A stretch of DNA of 64,000 bases from Notospermus geniculatus (Eukaryota > Nemertea > Pilidiophora > Heteronemertea > Lineidae). This document shows positions 1 through 13,300 of the stretch, one piece after another; position 1 is the first letter of the stretch; every line of letters starts with the position of its first letter. The DNA is taken from positions 123,625 to 187,624 of the forward strand of contig NMRB01000506.1 in assembly GCA_002633025.1 (NCBI GenBank), given 5' to 3'. The translations under genes were made by a program, and so were the position numbers. The notes under the pieces were generated by a model. The model was not told where the DNA came from, ran no database searches, and was given only the letters and a program-made list of their open reading frames with translations.

Positions 1-754
1 ACTTTCACGCCAAAGCTAACGAATTTCTACAATGATGCTAATGGGACTGAAAATTTAACTACATTGTATATTGACAGTTCGCTGCTAGGTAACAAACTTT
101 TTACTGTCCTGTCTGCTGTATTTTCACCTAAAGCTTGATGACTCAGGCTAAATTTCACCACCAAGTTCTTCCATGGTTATACACAGCAATAAAAACCCCG
201 TCTTCAGCCTACTTTATAGTTGTGAAGCAATCTTTCAACAGCGATCGGTTCCTGAACCTAAAAAGCTTCTTCCTACCTCCTGTGATTGACTGAGCATGAT
301 CCCATGTTTCCATCGACCACCCAATGTTCCAAACACGCTCACCTTAAACCCAGGTGAAAAAGAAATATTTTCAGTGACTCAATGAAAAACGGTGGCGCTT
401 TTTTCTTCCCGTGTGCCATCTTTGTAAACAAGATCGCGAGTGTCCAACACGGCCAGGGCTTAATTCTTGAGCTAAAAGTGTCGATCGCACATTCCGTTCT
501 ATTTTCGTATTGCCTGAAATGGATTTATTCTCAAGAACCAGTTCCGCCCCCGCAGAGCTGATCTGTACGATCTTGCAACTGTTGTTTTCCAAGAAAATAG
601 CCTCAAGGTTGAGCTATCCTGTTTACACATATCATGTAAGACAATTTTGATACCAACAGTATGAAAACCGGAAGTACTGACTTGAAAGAGGCAAAATCCT
701 TCGATCGTGTTGTTAAAAACCGGAAGTACAGTATGTTGCACAATGGGCATCCTA
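1..754. other. Unique intronic/upstream sequence, no gene seen
   Basis: No EGF exon or element with clear ends. A short direct repeat (aaccggaagtac) occurs near 668 and 719. Confidence 0.5.
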
Positions 755-888
755 GCTACGATAGAGGGCAGCACACCGAAACTCGGTCCTATACAATGGA
801 CGGCTTTTGTGTGGGAAATTGATCAGGACCGAGTTGCCAGTTTCATTTCAATAGATTTAATCACTGGTGACACCTATTGAGGCAGTGA
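755..888. repeat. Dispersed repeat, intact copy
   Basis: Matches, in reverse orientation, the two flanks of the composite at 43618-44005 (gctacgatagagggcagcac; ttgatcaggaccgagtt). This copy lacks the 260-bp insert found there, so it is the empty-site version. Confidence 0.65.
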
Positions 889-894
889 GCTAGG

Positions 895-1152
895 GTCCTC
901 ATTGAGCTACCTTCCGTGTATGTCACGCGGAAGGTCCGCTTCAGTTCACTGCGTGTGGTACGGGTGCGTCACGCGTGTCTTCTGCATGACGTCCACGCAC
1001 CATGGACGAATGACATTATGTCTTCACTGCGTGCCTTTCGCGGCGGCGCGCAACGTCTGCAGAAGATACGAGGACGGTACGTGCACAACGCTGCATGTGG
1101 TAGGCGATTGGTGCATGGTGCGGAAGGGAGGTCAATTGTGCAACGTACTGTA
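895..1152. mobile_element. MITE, 'GTCAATTGTGCA' family
   Basis: Terminal gagctaccttccgtg and ggtcaattgtgcaacgtac arms with a CpG-rich core (tcacgcgg, gacgtcc). Same family as 7471-7729, 1579-1851 and 41598-42143. Confidence 0.55.
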
Positions 1153-1220
1153 GATGTGCTGACTGTAGTGGGGTCAAAATCCTTCGAAATCGGTTGTTAA
1201 ATCTCCACTTTGATTTTCAG

Positions 1221-1343
1221 ATATCGACGAATGCGCTAACAAAAATGGCGGATGTCAATACCGCTGCGTCAACACGAAGGGTGGCTTCCAATGCAAGTGT
1301 CCAACTGGTCAAAGATTACATGCTGATGGACGACAGTGCATAC
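1221..1343 (+). CDS. MEGF6: MEGF6-like exon 1: calcium-binding EGF
   Basis: Acceptor tgattttcag, donor gtaagt; phase 1 at both ends, 41 codons. Begins D-I-D-E-C, has N-G-G-C and ends with a sixth Cys. [12 protein letters not shown] fits both the Ca-binding EGF signature and the C-x-N-x4-F-x-C-x-C Asn/Asp beta-hydroxylation consensus. It is the first exon visible; the next lies 13 kb downstream. Confidence 0.85.
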
Positions 1344-4300
1344 GTAAGTTTTACTTGTCACGAATACTTGATATTGCACGAGTAGATTTTAGAATTCAGA
1401 TCCAGTTTTGAAAGAGTGGGCTACAATCTGCTACATAATATGCCAAATTCTCTATATGGTACAGAATTCTGGCAAATTCTGGCCGACGGTGCCCTTGACC
1501 CAAACCCATATCGCCTCTCTCTCATTCCCAACTAGAGACATCTTTTCATTCCTCCTATCTTCTCTCTCTCCTACTTATACAGTACGGAGCACAACTGACC
1601 TACCCTTGTCTGCGTATCTTCCACCTACGTCACGCAGAAGGTACACTCCACTTCTTTGCGCATGGTACAGGCACGTCACGCGTCTTTTCCGCGTGACCTC
1701 TGCCTGCCACCTGCAAATGACGTTACGTCTTCACAGCGTGCCTTCCAAGGCACCGCGGAAGATACAAGGACGGTAGGCCTACACGCGTAAGGCTGCAAGT
1801 GGTACACGGATGGTACGTGGCGCAGAATGTACGTCAGTTGTGCAAAGTACTTTATGTTTCCATTCCATCGGCATGCAGTATTTTCAGTATCTATAGCAGA
1901 AATTCCAGAAATTAGTTGAATATACAACCACCTGTTGTTCCTGTCTAAATCAATGAAGTGAATCTAATGAAATTATCAAGTTAAATATTGTCTTATACCG
2001 CTGGCTGGCTTGGTAGAAGCCTCGAAGATTGAACAGAAAATGAGTGCCTCTGGTAATGCCATGGCGTTACCGGGGGTGGGGTGGGGGTGCAAATGCCCCC
2101 TTTGGCGAACAGTGCCCTCACATTCAAGCCAGCTCAACTCGTTGAGGATGACAGGGCCGATTGCAAAATACCCCAGAACACGTCTCAGAGCACCGAGATT
2201 TTGAAATTTTCCTCGGGAGGTCCCCAGACCCCCATCAGGGCGAGGGCCTTCCTCCCTTCGTGTGAGCTGGCGGGGCTACATCCCCACCTTTAAGAAATGT
2301 GCCCCCTTCAGAAAACCTGGCGACACCCATGAATGCACTCCCAAATGATCGACTACAAGTACAAGTACTGTTTCCGCACTGCCCCATGCTGCTCTCAAAC
2401 CCAACTTGCACGGTCAGTTTGGATTGAAAAGATGCTGCTCCACGTGAGAGTATTCTTGCGCAAGTTAGCTCTCTATGGGCATCAGCCATAGGAAACTATG
2501 GGCGGTCCTTCATGCCATTGGTCTCAGCGTAAGCCATAAAGGGTGGCGCACACATGCGACTAAAATGGGGCCGACTACCGATGCGACTACTACGTCGCAT
2601 GCGATAATTACCTTTGAGGTTGATCAGTGATGTCATCCGCGACATCCCCTGATCTTCCAAGGAAGCATTTGTCACAAACGAGTCAACAAAAAACTATAAA
2701 AAAAAAATGTTCAGTCGCTGCTGTGGTCGCAAGGCCGGCCGGTCGCCTAGAAAATCACTCGAAAAATTGCCAATGTGCACCATGCTTTAGGAAACCAATG
2801 GTAGTAAATGCCCATCAAGAGCCAACTCAAATGAGAAGCTCGCAAAGGAAAGTAGTGCCTAAAGTCAGGCGCTAACCACTCCGTCGTAAAGGAAATCCTC
2901 TCCGGCCGGAGGATAGGCCACTCCGTCGTAAAGGAAATCCTCTCCGGCCGGAGGATAGGCCACTCCGTCGTAAAGGAAATCCTCTCTGGCCGGAGGATAG
3001 GCCACTCCGTCGTAAAGGAAATCCTCTCTGGCCGGAGGATAGGCCACTCCGTCGTAAAGGAAATCCTCTCTGGCCGGAGGATAGGCCACTCCGTCATAAA
3101 GGAAATCCTCTCTGGCCGGAGGATAGGCCACTCCGTCGTAAAGGAAATCCTCTCTGGCCGGAGGATAGGCCATGCCTTAACTGGGAGAACAGTGACAGTA
3201 CATGCCATCCCATCCCATATCGCCTCCCTCGTGCCTTGGACTGGCTCGGAAATCCAAAGCACTTCAGAAGCCAGAAGTCCTAATCAAAGCTCCAATTTAC
3301 GATTTTGCATTCCCCAGTGTCAACAAAAAAGTAGAAATCCAATCAGGAAATAAAACATCAAGTTACTATAAATGTCATATTTTGGCAAATTCATTTTCCA
3401 CGGAAAGCTACCATGACAATCAGGGCTGTTTCCACATCAATTTTTAGTGATTTTTCTTCAGGATATTAAGATTCTCATAGATGTGGCTGTCACTTCGCAA
3501 TTGCTATCAGACGGAATGGTATTGGGGGTCCAGGTCTCATCTTCTGGTTGCCAATTCTATATCCTGGACGTTTAACCCGTTAACTGGGTAGGGCATCATA
3601 TTACGTCATTACAGCATCCAGGGAATCCCTGGAAACACCCGAGGATCGTGGCTTGCATAAGACGTAATAGTCACACGTCACAGTGCGTAGGACGTTATAT
3701 TACGTCTAGAACCTTGTGTGTCGAATGCTTTTGTTTTGGCAAAAAATTTTAAGAAAGAAAAATTCGAACTAAAAAAATTACACAGTCAATGGGTTAAGTC
3801 TTCTGCGATGCTGCTCTGGGCAATGACACAGAAGTTTTGCAAGGTTACAGTGTATTCACCTTGTGTCCTAGAGGCCAGGCCCCTGGGGGTCTTTCACCTT
3901 TGGAGTCGGTCTTCCGGAGCAGGCCCAGGATGTTCCTGGGGGTCTGAAGCCGATGATGGTCACAGGGTCACAGGTGGCCACAATGCCACTCAAACTCAAC
4001 TACGGAGAAATTTGGTTTGAGGCCGATAAATATTGAATGTAGCCAAGAAGGGTCTGAGATGCAATTCTGGCCAGTCCTGATGAGAAATCGTTGGTTGTCG
4101 AGAGCAGGGTGGGTCCAGACCCCCTGATTCCACACTTTGTCTTCTGAGAAACGATGCCCGAATCGAGAGATCCAGTTTCTCGAAAATCGCTCTCCGATCG
4201 ATTATTTCGATGCAGCGATAGGATTAACCTAATCTTTCTAATCCATATACTATTACTAGAATCGTAACTGACTCCTCATCCAGCTTCTCTTAAACTGATA

Positions 4301-7300
4301 CAGGAATCCGATCGGATCCGATCGTGTCTCTGATAGTCCAGGACTAGTAGCCACTTCTATGATTACCCACGGGACTACCCTCTTCTAATTGAGTAACAGA
4401 GTACCAGTCTCTGCAGCGACTTGGTATATTGTGATGTATGTATTTGTTTTGGCAAAGTACACAAGACATTGTAAGTTTGGTTTATGAAGTAGTATTGTCC
4501 GTCAGCCGCGGGGTCTTAGCATGGTCGCTGATCACGCCCATTGATGTTGCTGTGCCTACCACCAGAGGAGCCCCGATAGCCTAGTGGTTATCACGTCCGT
4601 TTAGCAAGCGGCAGGTCCTGGCTTCGAATCCAGCCTGGGCCATATGGGCATAATCATCCCTGGCTCTTCAATTCCGTCACCTGGGACAGTAAGCCATAGA
4701 TCCGTATTTTAGAATGCTCCTCAACGTAAAGGAGTTCCTCAAGGCTATTGTTATCTCCCCGCTTTTTGGAAAAAGTCGGGGAGATATTGTTTTACCCTCC
4801 GCCGTCAGTCCGGCTGTCCGTCCATCCGTCCGAAAGTGATATCTCCTCCTAGGCCGTTCAACGGAGGAGCTTGAAACTTTGGTATATGTTAGGTACTCAT
4901 CCACTGTTGTGCACAACACTCTTGGAATTTCGATCCAACTCCCTGTCTTTCCACCAGGGGGCGATATGTGAAAAACACATTTATGGTCATTACTCCTAAA
5001 GTAATTGTGATAAAGTGATGAAATTTGTTGTGAAGGTTTATCTGTGACAGCTTCATAATATATCATACGGGTTTTGACCTTGACCTACTTTCAAGGTCAC
5101 AGGGGTCAAACTTTAATAAAAACTAGGAGTCGTCCGAAAGTGATATCTCCTCCTGGACCGTTCAATGGAGGAGATTGAAACTTTGGTATATATTAGGTAC
5201 TCATCCACTGATGTGCACAACACTCTTAGAATTTCAATCCAACTCCCTGTCTTTCCACCAGGGGGCGATCCGTGACAAATACATTTATGGCCATTACTCC
5301 TTAAGTAATTGTGATAAAGTGACAAAATTTTGTGTGAAGGTTCATTTGTAACATCTTCACAATATATCGGACAGGTTTTGACGTTGACCTACTTTCAAGG
5401 TCACAAGGGGACGAACATTCCTTAAAACCACAAGAAACATGTGAAAAACACGTCTATGGGTATTATTTGTAAACTGTTTGTGATGAGATGACAAAATTGT
5501 GAGTGGTGGTGTATATGGAATTTGGAATGTTTAGGTACCGTACTCGACTGCTAATGTGCCCAACCCCCAATGTATTTCGATCAAACTCAGCCTCTTCCCA
5601 CCAGGGGTCAATATATGAAAGACACAGGAAAAATAACCATGTCACCATTACTTCCTGTCGAAAGCGGGGAGATATGCGATGGGCTCCCCATCGACATTGC
5701 TCTAGTTCTAAATAGGAAAACAACAGGAAAACAATAGCTTTGAGGAACTCCTTTACGTTGAGGAGCATTCTAAAATACGGGCCATAGTGTTTTGTAAGCT
5801 TACTTCGTGCCTTTGCAAGGGCAAGTAAAAGACCCATCCAAGTGAGGAACATGAGTAGCTTGAGATGGCCTTGTCCGTACTTCGGGCCAATAATGCTATG
5901 GCTTCGGCCCTGATGGAAAAATCAAATACAGCTTCTCAAATCTGAGAAGAGACAAGAGCTAGCCTAGACCACTGTTAAAGGAGCATGGTATTGGATCTCA
6001 AATGCGTTATTTGACTGCCGACCTAGAGGGAGCCACCTAGCGGCAGTAATACGAACTACAAAAATGCATTACAAAATGTACGGAGGAAATCGGGTCAACT
6101 CGCCAATACGTCGTTGGTCCCTGGGTTGGAGAGTGGCACAGTGGCGCCGGCTGTTGAGAAAAAGTGGCAATACCGTGCTCCTTTAACTTTCTACAAAACC
6201 TATACCAATGCCATAAAACATAAGGAAACCAACAATGGTGTTTGCCCATTGAGAGCCGACTTGCAGGAGAAAACCCTCGTGTGAAGCACTTTAAAGCGAA
6301 TGGCTCGCGGGGTTTGTTTACATTTTTGGTGGTACCTCCCATAGCGAGTGAATCTAGCCTCCAGGCAAAGCCGTGCCCCAGCCATATGCAACACCTGTGC
6401 AAATATGCGAATGTAAACACTGGGGACGAGGTTCCAGTAAAAATTTGTTAAAATGGGTTAATGACGTTTTCAAATTCAGTAGGTCAAGATGTACTTTTTG
6501 TACTATTCCCTTTGATTTTGAAGCGGTAGATTTTGCAGAATGCGCCTCCGAAGTTTGGCTGTCTAATGCATTTCCCATTAAACTAAAATCCTTCTTTTGC
6601 CTTTTTCTCAAAATGCTGCTTGATATCGATGACCAACTGTCATGGCGCCACAACAAACCCCGCGAGCCATTCGCTTTAAAGGGTAACTCCAAGATGCAAG
6701 AGTTAACCATATACAATGAAAGGAACTGGAATGTCAACCAATTTGACTTTAATAACGTCCGACACAAGATCATTTCTACAATATCATAATGAAACTTCCT
6801 GCGAATGCAATACACCTAATTTGATCTGAAATGTCCGATACAACTCGGTTGGCTAGGGTTGAGGTCATGTGATTCGGGTAGACAATGTCGTGGCGAATTA
6901 TCTGACGTTAATTGACGTGTTTGCTCAGGATGATATTCTGTGAATCAATCAAATCTGGAGGGTGGGCAATGACGAGGCAGATAATGTAGTTAAGATGATG
7001 GAGCATGAAGGATGCTGTCAGGGATGTGGTGCCATTGCAATGCTGCTGCAGCAGCAAGGAAGATAAGATCCGAAGATTCTCACAAATGTTGGCTACAGGA
7101 AGGCTGAAATTGTGCTGTGAAAGGCTGAAATGGCGGCGAACCTGTGCCGTGGAGTGACATGACTCCAAAGCAAGAGGACTTGGCGTCCAAGCCACAGCCA
7201 ACTGTAATTGTGGAAGTGGTGAGCCAACACCTGAACACATCCTCCAGACCTGCTTCTGATGACCAGTTGACAGGAATTCTGGCCGGAGCCAATCACCCTG

Positions 7301-10300
7301 AAGACAAAACTCTGGGCAGCGGTGGAGTGTATGCAGTGGATGGCAAGTTTTGTCGAATGACCAAGATTTACGTGTTTGTTGGTCATCACCAAACGCAGAA
7401 GAGAAATGGCTCAAAATGTTGGAAGAGGAGTTGGACAAGTCCCTGTCCTCACATCTCCTGCAGCTGATATCACAATTGACCTCCCTTCCGTGCCACGCAC
7501 AATCCGCATACCACATGCAGCATCATGCGCGTACCGTCCTCGTATCTTCCGCGGACGTCGCGTGCCGTCATGGAAGGCATGCAGTGACGACGTAACGTCA
7601 TTTGCCTGTGGTGCGCGGACATCACGCAGAAGAGATGCATGACGTGCCCGTACAATATGCAATGAACTGAAACATACTTTCCGCGGAAGGTACACGGATA
7701 AAGGTAGGTCAATTGTGCAATGTACTGTTTCTGTCCTTAACTTTTGAAAGGGATGGTCCGCGTTAACGATTAAGAAACCTGAATCTTGAGTCTTTTGTCT
7801 GGGGCAGCTCCAACTGGTGTTAGGTAACTGGTGAATCCTACATCAAGTATCAATGTCTGATCAATTTGTGACGGGATAGCGCCAACACCGGATAACACAA
7901 AACAAGTGTTTGGACTGCATTGTGATTTTAATCTCCCCTACGCCAATACCCACAAGACACTGGCAATCAACCAACGAAAGTCGACATCAATTCTGGCCGC
8001 GGGCGCGCTATCCGATATCTTGACGGCGAGACGTCAAATGAAATCTCTACAAATAAGACAGGAGAAAATCGCTAGCACAATCAATTGATATGAATTAGAC
8101 TTGGTATCAGATGCAGTGTCCCGCGGGACGGCCATGTTTCATAGAACTCCCAGCACAGAGCTAGGAAGTTTTGCAAACAAGTTCTGCCGTTTCGGTGATG
8201 GACGAGTTGTAAAGAAAATTCCGTCTTGGCGTGAACGTGACGAAATTCTACACGTTCGATTCTTCGTACTTTTTGACTTTTCAATCTCATGACTCGTTGT
8301 GCTCCAATCAGTTTGAACCGTTTGAAGCGATTCTTTACATTCTGGGTCGTATTTTAGAACGTTCCTTAACGTTAAGGTCTACCATAAGTCTATTGTAAAA
8401 CCATCGAGAACAAATGATTTAAGGAGGACCTTAATGTTAAGGAACGTTCTAAAATATGGCCCAAAGAGTCCGACCAATTTTCATCTCGGGACTATATCCA
8501 ATATGGCTGCCATGGGGGCCATCTTTAAGTTTGATTTCTGTGCTCAACATGTTGATAATGCCTCAATCACACTGAGCTAGTTCTTAGTACATTCTTGAAA
8601 ATTTTGCCAAACGGGCTCAAATTGTGTGCGAACAGAGTGGACGTAGTGGCAACTTTTTACAGTCTTTTTACGAACTTCATGGACGGAAAGGGTGCTCCAG
8701 AACATCGAGGCGTTATTTGGCCACGAGGGTTACACGTTCTAGCCCATTTTACGATTTTTTAGGATGGGGCAGGACGTTTTGAGAACTAGGACTTCAGTGT
8801 GACACGCCCTTAAGTATAGCCCGTCTCCACTCAATCAGAGTTTTGGGACTAAAGACATCACTCTTCTACAACATACTAGCCTAGCACCCCCTGGCCCACC
8901 CAAAGTGTGTGCTTTCTCATTTTCAATCCAGGCCAATCCTATCGAACCCTAGCCTTACAATCAGCCAGCAACTGGGGACAATTTGTGTCTATGTGCCCAC
9001 TACATCATCTGAGAATTGACATCTTTATTAGATAGGAAATTGATTAGCAATCTACAGTTGGCTGCTCTGGGGCGACATTTGTTTCTCTATGATCTTAGAA
9101 TTTATTTCGGTTGCATCTTTTGGATAAATCTTTCTTGCGTCTTTTTTCTGAGTGTCGTCTGGTTCATGAGGCATCGGGACGTTTCATTTCTTGTGTTTGA
9201 TTTTCTTGGAATGGTGACAGCCCAAATCGGCGGCATTGATTCCAGTCTTGAGCAACTGGAGGCCTCACTAGTACACTAGTCTGGCCAGGCGATGCTAGGT
9301 TGTGACTGGTTTGGACACTGTGCGCCACATATTGAGGCAGCCTCAAATTACAGCACAGACAACGAAACCAAGATGGCACCCATGGCAGCCATCTTGGATT
9401 CCACCCCATTTCTCATTCCATGTAAAGGGGCTGTTCATTTTCGTCACTTGAGGAATCTTGAGTTGTGATCCTTGGGAAAACGGAAAAAGCTATGTACTTG
9501 CAAATTGCAGGGATTATTTGTTGTGCTGTACAGAATGATCACTGCAATTTTCAGCTTCAGCTTTCTCCACTTTCTCAAGGATCACAACTCAGATTCCTCA
9601 AGTGATGAAAATGAACAGCCCCTTTATGGCACCAACCTTCTCTGCCCCATTCCCCACCTCTTACTTAACACTAACCCACCTTTTCTATACCCCACTGCCT
9701 ACATCACGCTAACCCACCTTTCCTATACCCCCGTTGCCTCCCTCTTTTAACACTTCTTCACTTATCCTCCTCCCAGGGCCTCGTAGAAAACACCCACGGC
9801 CAAGACCCCCTCATATTCAAACTGAGGAAATTGACGATGACCTCGAGTCTAATGTCATTAATGACAAACTTAGTACAATAAGTATCTTATGCGTCATCGT
9901 ACATAAAATCTTGCATATGAATATTCACGCAGGGTGTACCCATGGAATGGTGGCAACCTACAAAGGCGAAGCTATGAAAAATTTGTCTGGGTTTTCAAAC
10001 TTTTGCCCTGAAAGTTGTAACTGACCCTACACTTCATTCCACAGCCGAATGGCGCGACGTTTATGAACAATAACTCCGCAATTCTGGGTCAAATTTGACA
10101 AAAATACATCAATCATCTTATCTTTCTTGTCGGTATCTTTCTGCTAACTTCATTTTTCGCGTGAGGCCGACATAACGGATCCCTTTCTCAAAACCCACTT
10201 CATTTGCCGCGATGTTCTGTGCAGTTTTACACGTGCGCGATGCATTGTGTCATTTCAAAATGGCTGCCACTTCGGCTGAAAACATGAACTATGATTGATG

Positions 10301-13300
10301 AAAGAACTTCTTTATGTCAGGATTTTAGGAAAAATGACCCCGATGATGCCTGTATAGCAACAAAAAAGACGAATCCATTGATCTATGGTTTGTCAATTTT
10401 GACCCAGCCGATGCGGAGATATCGGCTGAAAACCTCGCGCCAATTGGATGTGGAATGAAGAGTAAGACAACATTTGAGGCTCAGAAATGTTGGAGGAAAC
10501 CTTCGTAAATACAGCAGCCATCTGTGTCGAGGTGTATACATTTTGAGGCACACCTGACTATCACTGTTAGAAAAACCTGAAAAATTGTGTCCAGCATCTT
10601 TGGTACACCCTGTGTGATTACGTAGTTAGAAATTTTCACTTCATGCTGCATGGATCTCATAAAGATTATTATACCCCAAAGTTTCCAGTTCCACGCTGAG
10701 TAGAGCCAGCAATGATGTACATTTCTTGCAAAAAATAGTCTGTTGTTTGAGCAATTAATACACTTTTGCTTTGATTACGGTGTCTTGGCATTCAAAAATG
10801 ATGTCTATGAACCAAGCAGAGGTATTTGTGTGAACAAGGAACCCTTGTTGGCAGAACCTCAAATGGCCTTCGTCATTGTAGAGTCAATCAAGGTACAGGA
10901 AGGTGGCACCTGAAAAGGGGTGCAAGGATTGAATATGACGGGGCTTTTCAAAGTCAAGGGGTCGAGTTGAAAATCTCAAGAGCAATGGCAGGTTATTGCT
11001 CTATGGCTAGTACCTTCAAAACTGGTAAAGAGGTTATAACATGCAATGCCATCTCCAGAAGAGGGGATACCTTAATTTGGAAAGTAGTTAATATCTAGAG
11101 ACAGATTCTGTGACAACGTTGATGTAGAACATTTTTGATATGCCAAGACACAGTCATAGGATTCCCAAGGACAGAGCAGCCAGTTTTGACGCAGTTTTAA
11201 TCAAACTCTCAGACATAAAATATACTTTGTAAAACAGTGATTACTTCTTTGTTTTTGGACACGTGTTGCATTTGAAGTCAGCATTCTTGAAGAATTACTG
11301 TACATTTTAGTTGATTGTTCCAGTGGAATTTGAATATTTGAATTCATGAGAGATGGTGCCAAAAAGGTATTTTGATGAATTGGCTGCTGTTTCATACAGA
11401 TTTCATGAGATTTCATGAGATTGCCCTGAGAGAGAAAGGGTATGTGGAACACCCTACGATTATGTTCTTCAAGAATGCAGATATCTCAGGTTGGGGGTAT
11501 AATAAGTTGAAATCATGGCAATACACTGAGGCCCGTATGCACCAAACGAAGATTATCTTTAACTCAGGTTGAGCCACAACTTTTCAATTGTTCAGGTTTG
11601 CCAGGGCATGATATGAAAATGGAAAAGTTGTGGCTCAATCTGAGTTCAAGATAATCTTCGTTGGTGCTTACGGCCCTGAAAGTTGCGACTGGTGGAAGTA
11701 ATTGTAGTGAAGATCAAGAAGAAAAAGGGTCAAACTCAAAGGACAGTTGTATTTTTCTCCTCGACAGTCGAAGGAGATGGTTTGTTTCAACATTTCATGT
11801 AAATATGGAATAAAATACTAAAAGGGGCGAAAAAGGGGTGAAGACAAGTGTCATGTGTATTGGTATGATTTCTCTCATTCTGTGTATCAAAAATTTCCTT
11901 TTCAGCTGAAGAAGTAATGTCTATGGCTTCTGTCAGATCAGCAAGATGGTTTGATGTGCAGTGATTTGGAGAAATTCTTTCCACACAAATACATGTAGCA
12001 GAACTAGTCCTCTCTTCATTCCCTGAGCACATCCAGTCCAAGGCCTACCTGTAATCAAGTGTTCAGTTTTTGCCAGTCAGAACAAGGGATAGAGAAATCC
12101 CAAATTCCAAGATCTGCGCACTTCCGTCGAAATCGTAAACAGAACCTCGACCTGAAACCAGCTGACGTGACGCAATCCATGATTCAGCAATGGTCGACTC
12201 TGACGCAACATCGTTGAACTCACTGTCGTCAAATGGTCGTGGGGTTCTCTGCGTCACGTCATTCAGTATCAGACCGAGGTTCTGTTTACGATTTCGGCGG
12301 AAGTGCGCAGATCTTTCTCGTTTTCATCAATTTGGGATTTGTCTATAGCACACAGAAGTGTTGACAGATATCATCACCATTTACAGTGGAACCCCGGTAA
12401 CACGACCACCCACGGGACAGACCCAAAGTGGTCGCGTTAGCGGGGTGGTCGCCTTACCGAAATCGGCCCGATGAGTGCCGATCCAGACCGAAGTAAACTG
12501 AGTGTCATATTTTCTTTTTTATCCATGTTTCGTTTAATAAACCAGACTAGACCATCTCCAGCCTGGCCTGATACTAGTAAGCAGATAGCCCACTGACACT
12601 GTGACGACTAGGATGGACGACTGGCAGGTGTGGAAATGGTGAATTCCGTGTAAATATTGCGCCCTCTCATGCTTATGCCTGCCTTTTATGATCGCTGACC
12701 CCAACCGTCATGCACATGGCTTATGTCATGTGTTAATTGGTCCTGTTTGGTACACACACACTGCTGACTCGCCTTTGTTTGATAATCAGACCACTAATTA
12801 GGTTGCGGGTGGTCGTGTTACCGAGGTGCTAATTGCCACTTGGGACAGCCAAAGCTGTGGTCGCGGTCTGGATAGCGGGGTGGTCGCGTTAGTGAAACTC
12901 TCCAAAGGGAAATAAAAAGAAAAACAATCGGGACAATTGAAAACTGGTCGTCTTTCCGGGGTGGTCGCGTTATAGGGGTGGTCGTCGACCGGGGTTCCAC
13001 TGTATAGCTAGGCCATGATTTTACAGGTTTAGGTTACCTTGATTGAAAGCCCCTTTCCTACTTTGATTATCAAATCCTGCACATCTGACTGATCATGTCA
13101 TTATATTCAGTGTTGTCTTGAAAAAACTCATCAGTTTCGTTGTTTGTGGTTTTGTCAAGTGCGGTAACGGTGTAAACATGGTGAACTCTGCGTCTATTGT
13201 AATTTTCACTATCCATGTGGAACTTTGCTTATCGAATCTCGTGGTAAGTACATGTAATGTATGTGTATCCAGTTATATGTGTTTGGTACTAGTAATCACT

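Noticed and set aside
2747-3262. Long - strand frames (171 and 102 codons) with a repeated [14 protein letters not shown]-like peptide
   Set aside because: Wholly produced by the 42-bp minisatellite; more than one frame is open at once and there are no splice or start signals.
4570-4641. Functional tRNA-Ala(AGC)
   Set aside because: Acceptor mismatches, poor D stem and an extra T-loop base; kept only as a tRNA-like sequence.
6354-6815. 153-codon - strand frame
   Set aside because: Spans the inverted arms of the 6289-6681 MITE, competes with a 138-codon + strand frame over the same bases, and shows no domain.
12818-13000. 60-codon frame repeated at 38832-39014
   Set aside because: Lies in the two copies of the TA-flanked non-autonomous transposon; too short for a transposase and without a catalytic motif.
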